DNA of 64,000 nucleotides, taken from positions 186,001 to 250,000 of the forward strand of contig JAFEUB010000919.1 of the NCBI GenBank assembly GCA_024529925.1, in the 5' to 3' direction. How positions within the stretch are numbered: the stretch's first letter is position 1; the number at the start of each line of letters is the position of its first letter. Both the position numbers and the translations under genes were made by a program. Below the pieces are notes generated by a model, which made no database searches, was not told the DNA's origin, and worked only from the letters and a program-made list of their open reading frames with translations. Source of the DNA: Ophthalmolycus amberensis. Its lineage: Eukaryota > Chordata > Actinopteri > Perciformes > Zoarcidae. Shown piece after piece: positions 24,687-37,700 of this stretch.

Positions 24687-27600
24687 GTATATATATATGT
24701 ATATATATATATATATCGTGTGTGTTTGTGCATGTGCTCTAGCCAATACACAGCATCTCAGCTTGCACATCTCAGAGCAGGGACTCTCCTCTCCTCATGC
24801 AGAGAGAGAGAGAGAGAGATTGCTTTCAGCTGTTTTATAAGCTGCTGGGAGAAAAGGGAAGAAAAGCAGTTGAGTTACAGCACGTTCCTGCTTGCATTCA
24901 GCGCGCCTCTCAATACTGAGCCACGCAGATAGCTTAAATGGGATTGAAGTCTGTTTGTGTCGCCCCATTAGGCTCGCCACAGATCCCCCCCCCATTAGGC
25001 AGATGTCTCTTTCAAAAGGCAACGGTTAGTGAATTTTGCAGCGAGCAGGGGAAGCTGCGTTTTTTAGGGATCGTCATGCGATTGAACTTATACATGTTTA
25101 GGGCGATCGGCCGTCAAACGCGCCCAAATGGGATTGGCTTTACTAATGTTCTTAGTTTAATGTAATTAATGGCCTAATTTTCCTTCCGCTACTCATCGAC
25201 TCCTGTTATGTTGCGCCTCAACGAGGCACTTTGCCCCCAACTGCTCCAGCACAGCGGTTCCAAGTGGATGTGAATTTGTAAAACAGTGTGAACCTCCAGC
25301 AGAAGTTACTGGAAAACACTTTTTTAATAACATAGTTTACATCGGTCCACATCAGAGTCCTCAGCCTGACGGCTGCTGGGGAGGCACAGCAGGAACATCC
25401 GTTTCATGCAGCTGTTTTGGTTGCGTTGACCCGGCGGTTAGAATTTGTTCCTGGACGTTTAGTAACGTCGACCTGTTGAAAGCCGCTCTGATGGAGCCTC
25501 CATCCCGCCAGTGGGATTAAACCGTCTGCCCTCCGCTTTGTTCACACCCATGTTTGTGCCGCACAGCTGGACCGTAAGCTGCCACATCAGAGTGAAAATC
25601 AGCAGCTGGACAGCTGATCCGGTTATATTACCATAACAATGGCATTTCAAGGTTGGACCGCGTCGATGACACGTACGCGGTAACGTTAATGAGATCCGGA
25701 GACGCCGTCTATTTCTGTTTTTTGTCACTGCGGCGCAATTCTGAACCAGGACTTTTTTTCTTCGCCCACGACATGATTCTTTTGCCGTTCTGCGTCTCAA
25801 ATATAACGGACTCTTGGTGACATGAAATCAAACTTTTTATCTCCCTCACTCCCCGCGCAGCCGTGTCGTTCACCGACGATGAGAAGGAGCAGCTGAGGAA
25901 ATTCACCAACCGCTCGTACCTGCTGGACAAGACGTCCCGTCGCCAAGTGTGGCTCGGCCTCGTGGACGTCCTGCTGGCTTACTGCTACGAAGCGCGCTCC
26001 ACGGAGGGAGAGCACAACGTGAGTGTGTGTGTGTGTGTGTGAGAGAGAAGAAGCGATTCCTCCGGAGCAGCACTTAGCCTTGGATGACAAAGCCCTCGAT
26101 CCTCAAATCCTTTAGAACCCCTTCCATTTCAGTCAGAGCCTTAAGAGATTACCAGCCGATCCGAGGGCTCAGCCCAGGCCTCTTTGTGTCAGTCCTCTAA
26201 GGTAGCCGCTGCAAGGCAAGGTGAGCGGGGCTGATTTCATTGTCAGAGACGGTTCATGTAGCGCGTGTGATCAGGAAGTACCCGCGATGTTTGATACAGC
26301 AGAATGTTGAATTAATACATTTCATTTCCATTCGCAGTATTCTGATACAGAGATAGAGTCAAGAACAAGCCCCCCCCCCAGTGTATTTGAAATAGCTTAC
26401 AGCCTGCTCTTTACTGTGAACATGCTTTTGTCCAAGCAGAATTAATTGTACTGTGCGTCTCCGGTCTTTTATTGTTCTGGTGATAAGTGGTCCTCTTCGT
26501 CCCCCGCAGGTTGAATCTCCGTGGACTATCAGAAAACTCAGCGGGACTCTCTGCTGGCTGGAGGTGAGCGGGGGAAAAAAGGACCAAATAAAGTTCTGTT
26601 TCATTCCCATTGTTTCAACGAAGACACATGCTTATTTGTCGGGGAGGGGGGGGGGGGGGGGCAATATAGAGACAGTTCAGGGCATGATTTCCATTGAAGT
26701 GTATCCTAATCAGCACAAGGCAAAAGGTTTGTGGGGAGTTGAGACGTTTGCCCGGTATCTCAATGGTGGCATTCTCAATGAAGCAGTTCTTCAAGTCAGC
26801 TTCATGTTGGCAAGGAACTGGTTGTGAAACGAGGGAAGAAAAAATAACAAAATAAAACACTTCTACCTTATTTTGCCATTATTTTCAACAGTTATTTCAG
26901 CCGTCAGCTTTGTAACAATAATGAGCCTCATGCAGGAAGGGATCGAACACATTTCCTCTTGTTTTCCTTCCGATTCCACAATCATGTCTTATTTTGTTGG
27001 TACCCATTGGTTTCTGGGATTCTCCGTTGTTTTCTAGTTGTTGCTCTTCTCTTAGTGAAGAGAACATGTTAGGAGCAGTTGTTACAGACCACTAATTGTT
27101 GTCCAAAGTAAAAGAAAACGCATGAATATCATAATCTAATTTAGATTATTACATTAGTTAATTGTAACTATTGGATGATTCAATTTGTGGGCTGAAGAAA
27201 TACTATTGGTCCATTAATCCTAATTAAGATGACAAAAACCTTGCATGACATCAGGTGTGTTCAGCTTGGTTTACATATAGATTGCTTTTCGGTGCGTTTA
27301 AATTTTCCTGTAACACCAGTAGGGACACGTCTTCAGTTCTTGGGCATGTGACTTGGTGTTTCCACACAACACCTGTCCTTATATAGTGTATATGAGGGGG
27401 GGGGGGGGGGCGTTACCTACGCAAATGAGAAACAATCTGCCACACTGTGATTCTTTGAATTAGCAAGAATGTCGGACCTCTCTTTGTTTTTTTATCCTCT
27501 TGTTGTTCTCAGACGTGCGGTTGCCTCCTCTCGTGGCTCCGCAGCTTCATGTCCTGACTGGATGAGTTATAAAACGATTAGAGAGACTCTGGAGGTGAAC

Positions 27601-30600
27601 GTTGATGTTTTAATGCGTCTGTGTGACTTTCACACACGCACATATTTCACTCTGTGTAAATATGCTGACTGCTGCCTCAGTGTTTGTTGACACATGAGAG
27701 ACTGCTATTTGCTCTGAAGTTAACGGTCCAGGTGGAGCACTTATCCGCGTAACCAACACGGACCTTCAGTGGGATCTTCAGGTAGTTTGTTTTAATGGTC
27801 GGATTGGTTCCTGTACAACGGCAGTAAGAGGTGTTCCCAATTCAAACAGCAAATGACAGCGTGCGCGCTCACGACCTGCCACCAGACAGTCACTTGAGTG
27901 TGCGTGACTGACGTTAGAAATAGGAGTTTCGACATCTTAGCCCATGTGAACGAGAGCAGGACAACATGTTTTGTGTCCCACGAGATGATTTCCTAGAGGT
28001 TCGCGTTCCACATTGACGTGCCAAAGCAGCAGGGAATATTTAAATCTCTGCCTCCTCCCGGGGCTGATGATGGCTGCATCTAGCGCCGGTGGTTGATGGG
28101 ATGCTTTGTTTTGACAGACGAATGACTCTGTTTGCAACCTTTTTATTCGAGTGTTTTTCCTGCTCCCTGTTATCGCTTGTTTTTGTATTTCTGTTTAGTC
28201 AAACGCACAACTCGGGTGTTAATGTGTGTTCATTCTTCAGTGTAAACATGAACAGTGAGATCAGTTTGGGTTCTTGGTCATACTTTACTGGACGAGGAGA
28301 CTTCTTCCTTTCATTTGCTGTGATACTGAGCAACGATTGTGATGAGATGGTTTTGCTAGATTCGTGTCACGAAAAAGGGGAAACCGCCATTATCAACACT
28401 CCACGGGTGTCGGACACGCAGTTCTTGTTTTTTCCCGTTCCGCATTCCCATTTCTTCTTTAAACGATACCGCTATCATGTTTTGGCTTGGTGGACATGTC
28501 TAAATACTACAATACCCATGAGCCTCGGTTACCGTTGCTATGGAAAAGAGGCCCATCAGAGATTTGCCCACGTGATGAATTTTACACTTTGACTTCAGGT
28601 GCATTTCAATTAACGTCCACCTCGAAATGTAAATAGACTTTTACCTTTTATCAAAGAATATTTTTTCATTCTTCTGTGTGAAGTGTAATCACAGTTTTGC
28701 CGTAACCCCGGAACGAACAACCAGAGAGCAAATCTCAACTGACAGTCATTAGCTGTTAATGAAGTCTGTATGTCGCCCAATACCTCTATTGTATTTGATT
28801 CTATTATTATTGGCGCCCAAGAGGGTTGTGGGTTGCTGTTGCCAGTTGTTTTCGTGCTGTTGACAGCAGATACATCTGATAGACCGATTTTTGAATAGAC
28901 TGTCCTTCTACAAATGTTGCGCATTGGAGCTCACGCTGCACTACAGATGTGTGATCAAATCATTGTAATTATAAACGAGCCACCGAGGCTGCCCAGGAGG
29001 GACTTTGGTTGCCTGGACCTTGACCACAGTTTGAGTGTTTTGTAGTGCCCACCGCCGCGGTGCCAGTGCAGTTAAGAACTCTCCACCTGCCTGGCAGCCC
29101 TTTACTGCTCGTCAGTCAGTCAGCAGAGCTGTCGGCTCCCATTGACAGTCCCGACTCGCTCTCCTCCACCTCCTCCTCCTCCTCCCTTCAACTCGTGCTG
29201 CACAATAGATTCCTCTCCGCCTTTGACTGCCTGTCTGTCTGCGTGTCACCGCTGAAATCTCTCTTTTTCTTTTTTTTCTCTCACTGTCTATCTCTCTACC
29301 CTTGTGCCTAACATTCGCCTCCCCGCTACACAACTCCGCCTCCCTCCTCCCTCCATCTGCTGCGGTGTTTACTTGTCCTCAGTCGACTGCGCTGGTGCGA
29401 CTGTGAGCGGCTCCCCAGCAGCAGCAGCAGACCTTATTTACACTCGTGCCGAACAAGCCCGAGGGAGAGCATGATCCCGGGTGACACGCACTCGCGAGCT
29501 CGCAACACATCCCTAACAAGCCACGAAGACGAGAAAGAAAGAGAGAGAGGAGCACGAGATAACAATCTCTGAGAGTGAAGGCAGTGATTGGAGAGATGCA
29601 GCAATTAACGGGCCCGGCGCTGCAGAGGTGTTTAAGATCTGCGAGCCACTATTTCTCCAGGAGTTGTTCGGGAGCAATTAGCGCACCGGCGGCTGCAATG
29701 CACACCAAACGGGAGCGGTCTTTAAAACAAATCCAAATAAAAAGGAGAGGAAGGAAGGAAAATATTCTTGGGCTCGAAATATATGGCCGAATCACAAACC
29801 TTTACTGTCAGCTGCATCTCCACTTCCTCCTCTTACTGAATAGAAACGTGGTCTGTGCTTGTGCTGGATGGCCGTCTTGAGTTTCATGTTCTCTGTTCTG
29901 CAGACTTACAGCTCCCTGCAGGACGTCCTGGTGTCTTTTGGTCGGAGGGTTTTGTGCTACCCACTCTACAGACACTTCTCAATGGCATCGGCGGCTGTTC
30001 GTGACACAACTAAGATTTTGCAGTCAGGTGAGTCGCCAAGAAGGACCACACCACCACCACCCCCCATACACACACATACACACAAGCCTTTTTTTTCTCC
30101 ATTTTCATGTTTTTATGTGCATTTTGCAGTGTTGCATTGGAAAGGTGGAATGGAAACTGCTCAAGGTCTTTACGATCGCTTGAGGTGGTTTTTGCCTTTT
30201 CTCAGAAAAAAGTTGATGCGCTAAATGGCTTATGGAAACTTCTTTGTGACGCTTGTGACGTAGCGAACATTTAACTCACACGACTGATCTGGTGTCTCTA
30301 CTGTCGGCGTCTTCTCAGATAGTCCCATGACTATAAAATAGAAGCTGACAAGAATTAACAATTAAAACTTGCCCAATTGAAACAAATCCTCAAAGATATC
30401 TTTCCATTTTTCTTTCGTTGATGGTCAAACTGACTTGTTTTGTTTCCAGGCGGCATCTTCCGTTTCTGCCAAGTAGAGCCGAAGTCTTAAAACGTGCCTT
30501 CTCTCTACTCACCAGCAGGGGGCGACGCCAAAAGGAGTCTGATTGTATAGAAGTCTATGAGAAAATGACTACTTCTCACTTAATTTGTTACCTCAGTAAA

Positions 30601-33600
30601 CATTGTAAACAAGAGTTTATGGTCTCAATCACTCGTTTCAAGTCTTCTTCAATACAGCAAGATGTTTATTTAGTGAATTATGGTCCATAATAATTGATAG
30701 CTACCGCTATCAGAGCCGTATCCGGCGTCTCTACATCACTTCTCTGCATTCCAAATATGGTAACTTCCGTTCATTGGTTGCGGGGAAAAAAACTGACATG
30801 GCGACGGGCGTAATTGAAGATGATGACGGCGAAATCGCTAAACTCGAGGCTTCAAAGGTGACTGACCAAACTACACTGTAGCAGAGTTTATTCGCTCCAA
30901 ACGAGTTGGTAAAAACGCGCCTTATTTTCATTCTTTGTTCTTAAAATCAGCGCTACTGTGCGGGTAAGCTGCTAGAAAGACTTCTTGACCCTTTAGCCGC
31001 ATGCCTTCGGGGCACATTGTCAGAAGCAGCCTTCTGGACGGACAGAGTTTTGGAGAAAGTGGTTCCTGAGCCAATGTGTGTGCTTTTGAAAGTAATATTC
31101 CCCCAGCTAAACAGGAGAGCTGCCCCACTCCCACCACCTCGGGGAGCGGGATGTGGATTAGTGGAGAACGGACTGTTGACTTAGACATCTCAAATCCCAG
31201 AGGAATCTTTAAATCAAAAAGCCCCCACGGACAGATGAAACGCCGCGGTGTAAACACACTCGGGGTGTGCGAGGGCTAAGATTATCCCGCTTGTGATGAT
31301 TTTAACGCTGGTAAATGACAGCAAATTAAAGGCCTTTTAAGCTCCAGATTAGCATTTCCGCGCCTCATTAAGTAGGAAGATGAGTTGATCAAGAGAGCCG
31401 GGGAAACGGCAGCTGGAGTCACTCTTCCCCCTCACCTTCTCGCTCTTACCTCGGAAACACTTTTCCTGCCATATCGTCGGCTTTGTTAATTTCTGTCAAT
31501 TTATTAAGGCGGGGAAAAAAACACATTATTTTACTGTTGTGTTTCGCTCGCGACTCATAACCTTCATTATTTGCGAGCATTAGGGGAGTCTGAGTAACGG
31601 GGCTTTTCCTTAATGAACTGTAGCACTACAGTAATTCGGCCCGGCGTGTGTCTGAGGCTGTGCTTCCTCCCGGCATTGCTTTACACACTTAATTAATTCA
31701 TCAGGATAAAGCAAATGGAAATGCACGCTCCAGTTTTCGAGACACTTCATTTAAGTGGCCGTGAAGGCAAACATTCATAGGTATTAGCAAAACAAACCCA
31801 TTAACGGCAGCGCACGGGTTGAGGCCTTTCGAGGGAATCTTATCCGGTGGGGGTAAATATTTGAACAGCCCCTCAGGAAGCAGGTGGAGAATACTCTCCA
31901 CGCTTCCGAAGTCGTTGACTAAAGAGCTACTGGGCAGGTACAAAAGAGCGGGGGGGGGGGGGGGGGGTGTCATGATAGCACTGATAAGACAAGACGTGGA
32001 CCTCAGTGACACATCCATCCACCACCACGCGTCTCTGCCTCCATTCATTGAGGCACCGTCTGCGCTGGTCACGGAATTCTGAGGGGGCGGGGGGATGTTT
32101 TGGGAATTTGATCAAATTGTAGGTAAAAAAAAAAAAAGCACTCTGACCTGGTTATGGAAAGTGGAGGGAGAGTGATGAAATTCTACAAGCAGAGAAGGGT
32201 GTGAACACACTTTAGGGGCACAGGCGGGATGAGATGCATGGGATGTGTGTGTGCCGGAGGGGAAAAAAAGGAAAAGACTTGACGAAAGGGAAGGTTTGAC
32301 TGAAGGTAGCCGATATTAAATGCTACAATATGTGCATTGATTTTAAACTAGACTGTTGAACTAGATTGTGATGTCAGTGCAGTGGGCACAGCTGGATCGC
32401 CCTGGTCCTTTTAGACCAGACACCGGATGGAGAGGTGCCTCTCCTGACTTTAAAGCACATCATCAGTGGCAAAAATCGGACAAATGTAGAACTCTGAAAC
32501 AGATGTTATTCTCACGTTCTTCTAATAGACGATATAAACTAAGTTGCGGTCCAATTCTATCACACCTAGTAGATGTGAGCCATGTTTCATAGTATGTATT
32601 TCTTTACATACTATGAAACAGATTCCAAGCTGGACGTACATTAATTTTTATGTACTTATTTCATTTGGGAATAAAGCATAGAATGTGAGAGGGGGGGGGG
32701 GTGCATCGGCAAGTTTTTGGAATCTGCGTTTTTGTCCAGAAGACACAGCCGGCTTTGTTTTTGTTCCACTTCACACCCGCCTCTGCATCCATACAAGGCT
32801 GCTCGCTTGGCAGCCATGAAGGATTTACTGTTGTATACATTTGGATTTTCCCCCACTCGTCGGATAACCTGCTCGTACCTAATTAAGACACCATGCCTAC
32901 TTCTTCTTTAGCATCTTCACCAAGAACATCAGTGTTGGACTGAGAGCGAACCTTTCCTCTGACTTCCTACAAACTACTCGTGAATCTTCCCTCTGAGAAA
33001 CAAGTCAAACGTTGGTGTGTATGTTTTGCCTCGCGTGAGCCAAGAGTTTGAGTTCCCCTGCATGCGATCCCATTCTTAAATGAGAGCCAAATGTTTGCTT
33101 AAGGCTTTCGTCGCCGGGAGTGCGCAGTTTATTTTGATACGTCTGGAATGTCTCTGGACAATGCCAACCGGCTCGGCGGAGGTGCAGGGGAGCGTTTTGT
33201 CCTTCGCCCTCGGTGGACCGCCGGCCACATCGCGAGGCTATTTATACGCCTTGATTGGAGGGAGAAGTGCTGTGGCTGGTTTGTCTTGTCGTACGCTGCG
33301 GGGGAGGGGGAGCAATCTGCAAGAATAAGAAATAGAGATTCCGTGTGCTGCCTTTGTGGTGTTGAAAGCTAAAACGGCCACATGACGGTGCAGGTGTCGA
33401 GTCGACCATGAGCCGCGTCGTGTGTGTTTAAACCTCTTTGGTTACCTCTTGCTCGACATAGACGATGCTGTAAAGTGAGGATCAGCTCAGGACTATGAAG
33501 TCCCCAAAAGCAAATGAATACCCAGAAGAAAACATGATTTCTGTGGTTTTAATTTGATAAGATTTATTTTAAAGGAGACGAAACTATAATCTGTACTGTT

Positions 33601-34716
33601 TATCTGAGCTGTTAAGGCATCAGTTCACCCACGTCGCCCATATTTACTCAATAGCATGTATGTGAGATCTACTATGCAGAGATTTTAGATTTTACGTGCC
33701 ACAGTTTTGAGATATTCACTATTAATTTCTGCTGCCTCAAACCCCAGAGTTGCATAAAAACCCCACGAATACGTCTTCTTTAAACGCGGGACATTTGCAT
33801 TCAGGACGGGGGAACAAAGTAATCTCTAAAACTTTTGTTTTTGTTTTAGCATAAGCCCAGTAGTGTCTCATTCGTTCTTTATCTGTGTCCATATTTCCTA
33901 CCGCACATCAATAACGAGAGAAGTGGCAGAATTGAATTTACTCAAGTCGTTCAAACGCTTAAGCTGCGAGTCAGAGTGGGTGGCAGATCCATACTATAGA
34001 ATCGTCAGGATATGTTGTACGCCCCCGAGAGCTTCAAGCTGTGTAGTTAAGTGGCCTTATATTGGATTTAATACCGTGCACACACACACACACACACACA
34101 CAAAAACCACTCTCACTGGATTGAATTATTGATAACTGTCAAAAACAACCGTTTTAAATCGGGCCCTTGGGTTTGTCGGATCACAATGATTCAGATTAGG
34201 ACTGCAGTGATGCTGCATCGGCACACTTGAATGGCTGTCAAGTGGGGAAAAAACATCATCAAACGCATTCAGTGCTATTGCTGACGGATCAAAGCAAACA
34301 CATTTTTGACAGAAGTCTGAGCAGAGCCACCAGTAAATTGACAGGTTTGAAACGCCCAAAATAGAGTTTGTCTTCTTCGGCTCTTTTGTCTCGAGACGAA
34401 CCTCGTCTTGCTCTTCATAAACCGCACGGATCAAATTACTCCGCCGCTCGGCCGGGTTTCCCCTTCTGATCCTCTACCTCGGCTTCAGATGCACGCTGCC
34501 AGCAGCTGGAGTGCATTGTCACCCTTAATACCGAGCGCGAGTAACACTGTTTTTCCATTTGCCTGCCTGTGTTCCTGTGCCCAGGGAGAGCCGGTGTCCT
34601 CAGATGCCTGCTGGATATTCACAGAGTGTTCCGAGAGAACGACCCGGCCTACATACTGAACGATCTGTACATCACAGACTACTGCGTCTGGATCCAGAGA
34701 GTCAAGTGAGTGCACC

Positions 34717-34777
<61 letters not shown>

Positions 34778-37700
34778 CTCACAGACCTTCATCTTCAGAG
34801 AGTTACCTTCCCCCATGATGCATCAGTGCTGTAGACGAGAGGATTAGATGAGTCATTTGTCACAGCAGGGCGAATTGAATGCCAAGGCAGCGAGACATGC
34901 AGCGTCTCTTAACTCCATAATCAGCAGATTCACTCCGTGGGAAACTTTTTAAGCAGCGCACGTGTGAGCCGGGGGGGGGGGGGGGGCTTCCCGTGTCTTC
35001 CGTGGGTGTGACCCCCACGCTGTAGCAACACTCCAAAGTCCGCACTTCTCCTCCGAATGACATCGGTTCGACGGCCCTTTCTCTCTCTCTCCTCCTCCGA
35101 ATCCATATTTTACAATCGCTAACACATTTCAAATGTGAGCCCGCGAGCACATCGCTCCGTAATGAGCCCTGTTTTACTCTTGGCCAGGGTTCAGCCAAGT
35201 GGTGCGCTCGCCTGGAAAAAGCCCAGTTGAAAAATGTGTGCCTGATGTTGTAGGCTCGGCGCCCAGATGCAGACACGATAAAAGGTCTGCAGGGATTTAC
35301 TGCCCCCCCCCCCCCCCCCCCCATCCTCCTCCCCCTCCTCATATACTCATTTCTACATTTTTCCAACTGATGTCTTGAATTGAAAAATGCTTCGGGTGCT
35401 GGAATCGTAAACGAGCAATATGTAACTTTCTGCCGCTCTCGATCAAAACAGTAAAACTAAAAGTACGCTGACGCCTTAAAGTAGCGTCGGATCGCAGGAC
35501 GAGTTGTCTCCACCGCCGTTGTTGTCATTGCAGTCGGCTTCTCCCGATAGGATTCCTCCTGTGTTCAACGTTCTCTTCAAACTAGTACTCTTATCGATAC
35601 CTTTTATCGGTTCGGTTCATTATCGATACTCTTATCGGTTATTTGTGATTATTTTGTGAGAAAAAAAAAGGCAATTAATTAAAGTATTATGTATTAAACA
35701 ACTCAATAAACACTGACAGACCTATTAGTCGTTACTGAAATGTTTTGATAACTTGCAGGTATTGCCTGTCTTACTTCTGAGGGTTTTATTGCATTTGACA
35801 CAACGAGAGTTCTCTGCATCTACTGGAGTAAATTGTAGCCAGACTTTGGATCTTTTTGTTCTCTCTGCCATGATGCGTGTCTCACACGCTGTACTGAGCC
35901 GGAGTCGGTCTGTGTTTATGAGTAAATCTCAGAGACACAGATGGGAGGTTTGAGATGCTGCTTTTTCTTCCACCGAGATCTCACTCTAAACTTCTAAAGT
36001 ACCGACAGCGGAAGCGTTAACTCCGGACCTTATCGATACTCCGGGTTTTTACTACTCTATACTCGGTTCCCGTTTAGAACTGAGTTTGTCTACATATATC
36101 TAGTCTGTAGACATTTGAATGTGGAAAAGTTGCTTGTCCTTTAATGGGTGGGGAAGATATCTTTCTGAGAAGACCCCCCCCCCCCGCTCCTCCTCTCTGT
36201 TCCTCGGCTGTACTTTGGAACTAAATGTCAGCTTGACCTAACACGCCGGCTGCTGCTACGCCCGCCATCGATCGTTAAATGGATTAGCCGCGCTCCCGCG
36301 GCAGCGACCTGTGATTGAATTGTTACATTTTCTCTTTTTGGTCCTTCTCCTGTCAATAAAGGAAGGAAGGAAGGAAGCTTCCCTGTCTTTACATCCTCAC
36401 ACATAAGCCGGCATTTTGTGTAAAACACATTCGGACACGGAGAAACCACTTCTGTCTCCAACCACTTGAAAAAGCAACACATTCGGTTCCATCGCGGGTT
36501 TTCTTGCTCAGACTCGGTAGAAATCCCGCGCAGCCTTCACTAGTGGTTTTCTTCTCCCGTGTTTTTGGGAGTATGATGTTAACAGAGAGCCTGCGAGTCA
36601 CAATGCAAAGCAGCACCAGAGAGCTAGGCCTGTTTTTCTCTGAGGTTTTGGAGCGATTGTGGTTTTTTTTTCTCCCACATACCAACCCTCCGCTGTCGCA
36701 CGCGCTTGTTTGTTGTGGCGGCCCCCTTTTGTGCCGTCTGACTGGTTTGATGACAGATCGCGTAGGCGTGTCGCTGTCTTCGGCGCGAGATATTCCCCCC
36801 CGCGCAGGATTTTGTCACCCTCCGCTAAGTGAGTCGCCTCTGGGAGCCGAGCGGTACGATGAGATGTAATCTATACCCCCCCCCTGCCGGTGCAATCCCT
36901 GTATCTTGTCACTCCGAACAAACGCAGAGGCACCTGCCGCCGTGATCAGCTGGGCATGATGGACGTGCCGATTAACGGATGTTTGTTGGCTGGGTGGATA
37001 GGGGGGGGTTGATTTATTTGATACACCCTCACTGTCCCACGTGCATTTTCTCCTCCTAAAGTTTCTCTGACTGCTGAGACATCGGTCTCAAATTTACAAC
37101 CTCGTAAAGGCTTCAGTGTGATTTAAGCCTCAGAGCCCCTCCCCCCCTTTACTCTGACTCACGGAGTCAGAGCAGAACCCTGCACATTGAAATCAAGAGC
37201 GCGACTTAAAAGAAAAATTGCTCTTTACATTGTCCTTTTTTTCCCTTTTTGCCGCAGTGGTCACTGTTCCAGAATTGAACACAGATTTTCCTGGTGGAAA
37301 CTGTTCTAACTTCCCCCTCACTCACCCATCCAATCCCATTTATTGCCGGCAGATCTTCCAAATGGAGCAGCAGTCGCCAGTCTATTAGTTTCAGGCTGTG
37401 CTTTCCGAGGTCCTCTGCGCCAAAGCCCCCCCCCCCCCCCCCCCGCAGAGCTGCTGGACTGCGAAGAGAAAGCCAGTCGCCTCACTTTCTCTCTCTTCTT
37501 CGTCGTCCCTTTACTGGGAAAAAAAAATCTTGGAGTGAGGCCAGCGTAGATTCAAGGCAGCAAGCACACACACACAAAGCTCATAAGCCTGGTGTCGAGT
37601 TACCGTACCTCCAGTTAAAATCAGAAGGGCTTCGACTTCCGTTTCCAGCGCTGCTTCACTTGGAACCATCCGCCCACCTCTTTATTAATTGGGTCAATTA

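Larger units (their letters stand above)
21825..25860 (+). other. shq1: shq1 intron 6
   Basis: A 4 kb intron. It contains a tandem CT-rich stretch at 22345-22387, a GC-rich then TAAT-rich block at 22880-23220 that could be a conserved enhancer, a GT run at 24258-24285, the long alternating TA/TGTA tract at 24439-24716 and an AATTA-rich block at 25100-25200. No nested gene was seen. Confidence 0.85.
30028..34584 (+). other. shq1: shq1 intron 9
   Basis: A 4.6 kb intron. It holds family A repeat copy 2 (30435-30695), an AT/TAAT-rich block at 31290-31790, a G18 run at 31950-31967, a perfect hairpin at 32583-32620 and a CA run at 34078-34102. Confidence 0.85.

Noticed and set aside
24114..24932. 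Long open frames (up to 218 codons) across the TA tract on both strands
   Set aside because: They translate a dinucleotide repeat into Tyr-Ile and similar runs; no homology outside the repeat.
28089..28592. 167-codon plus-strand frame in shq1 intron 8
   Set aside because: No homology recognised and no flanking acceptor or donor that fits; probably chance.
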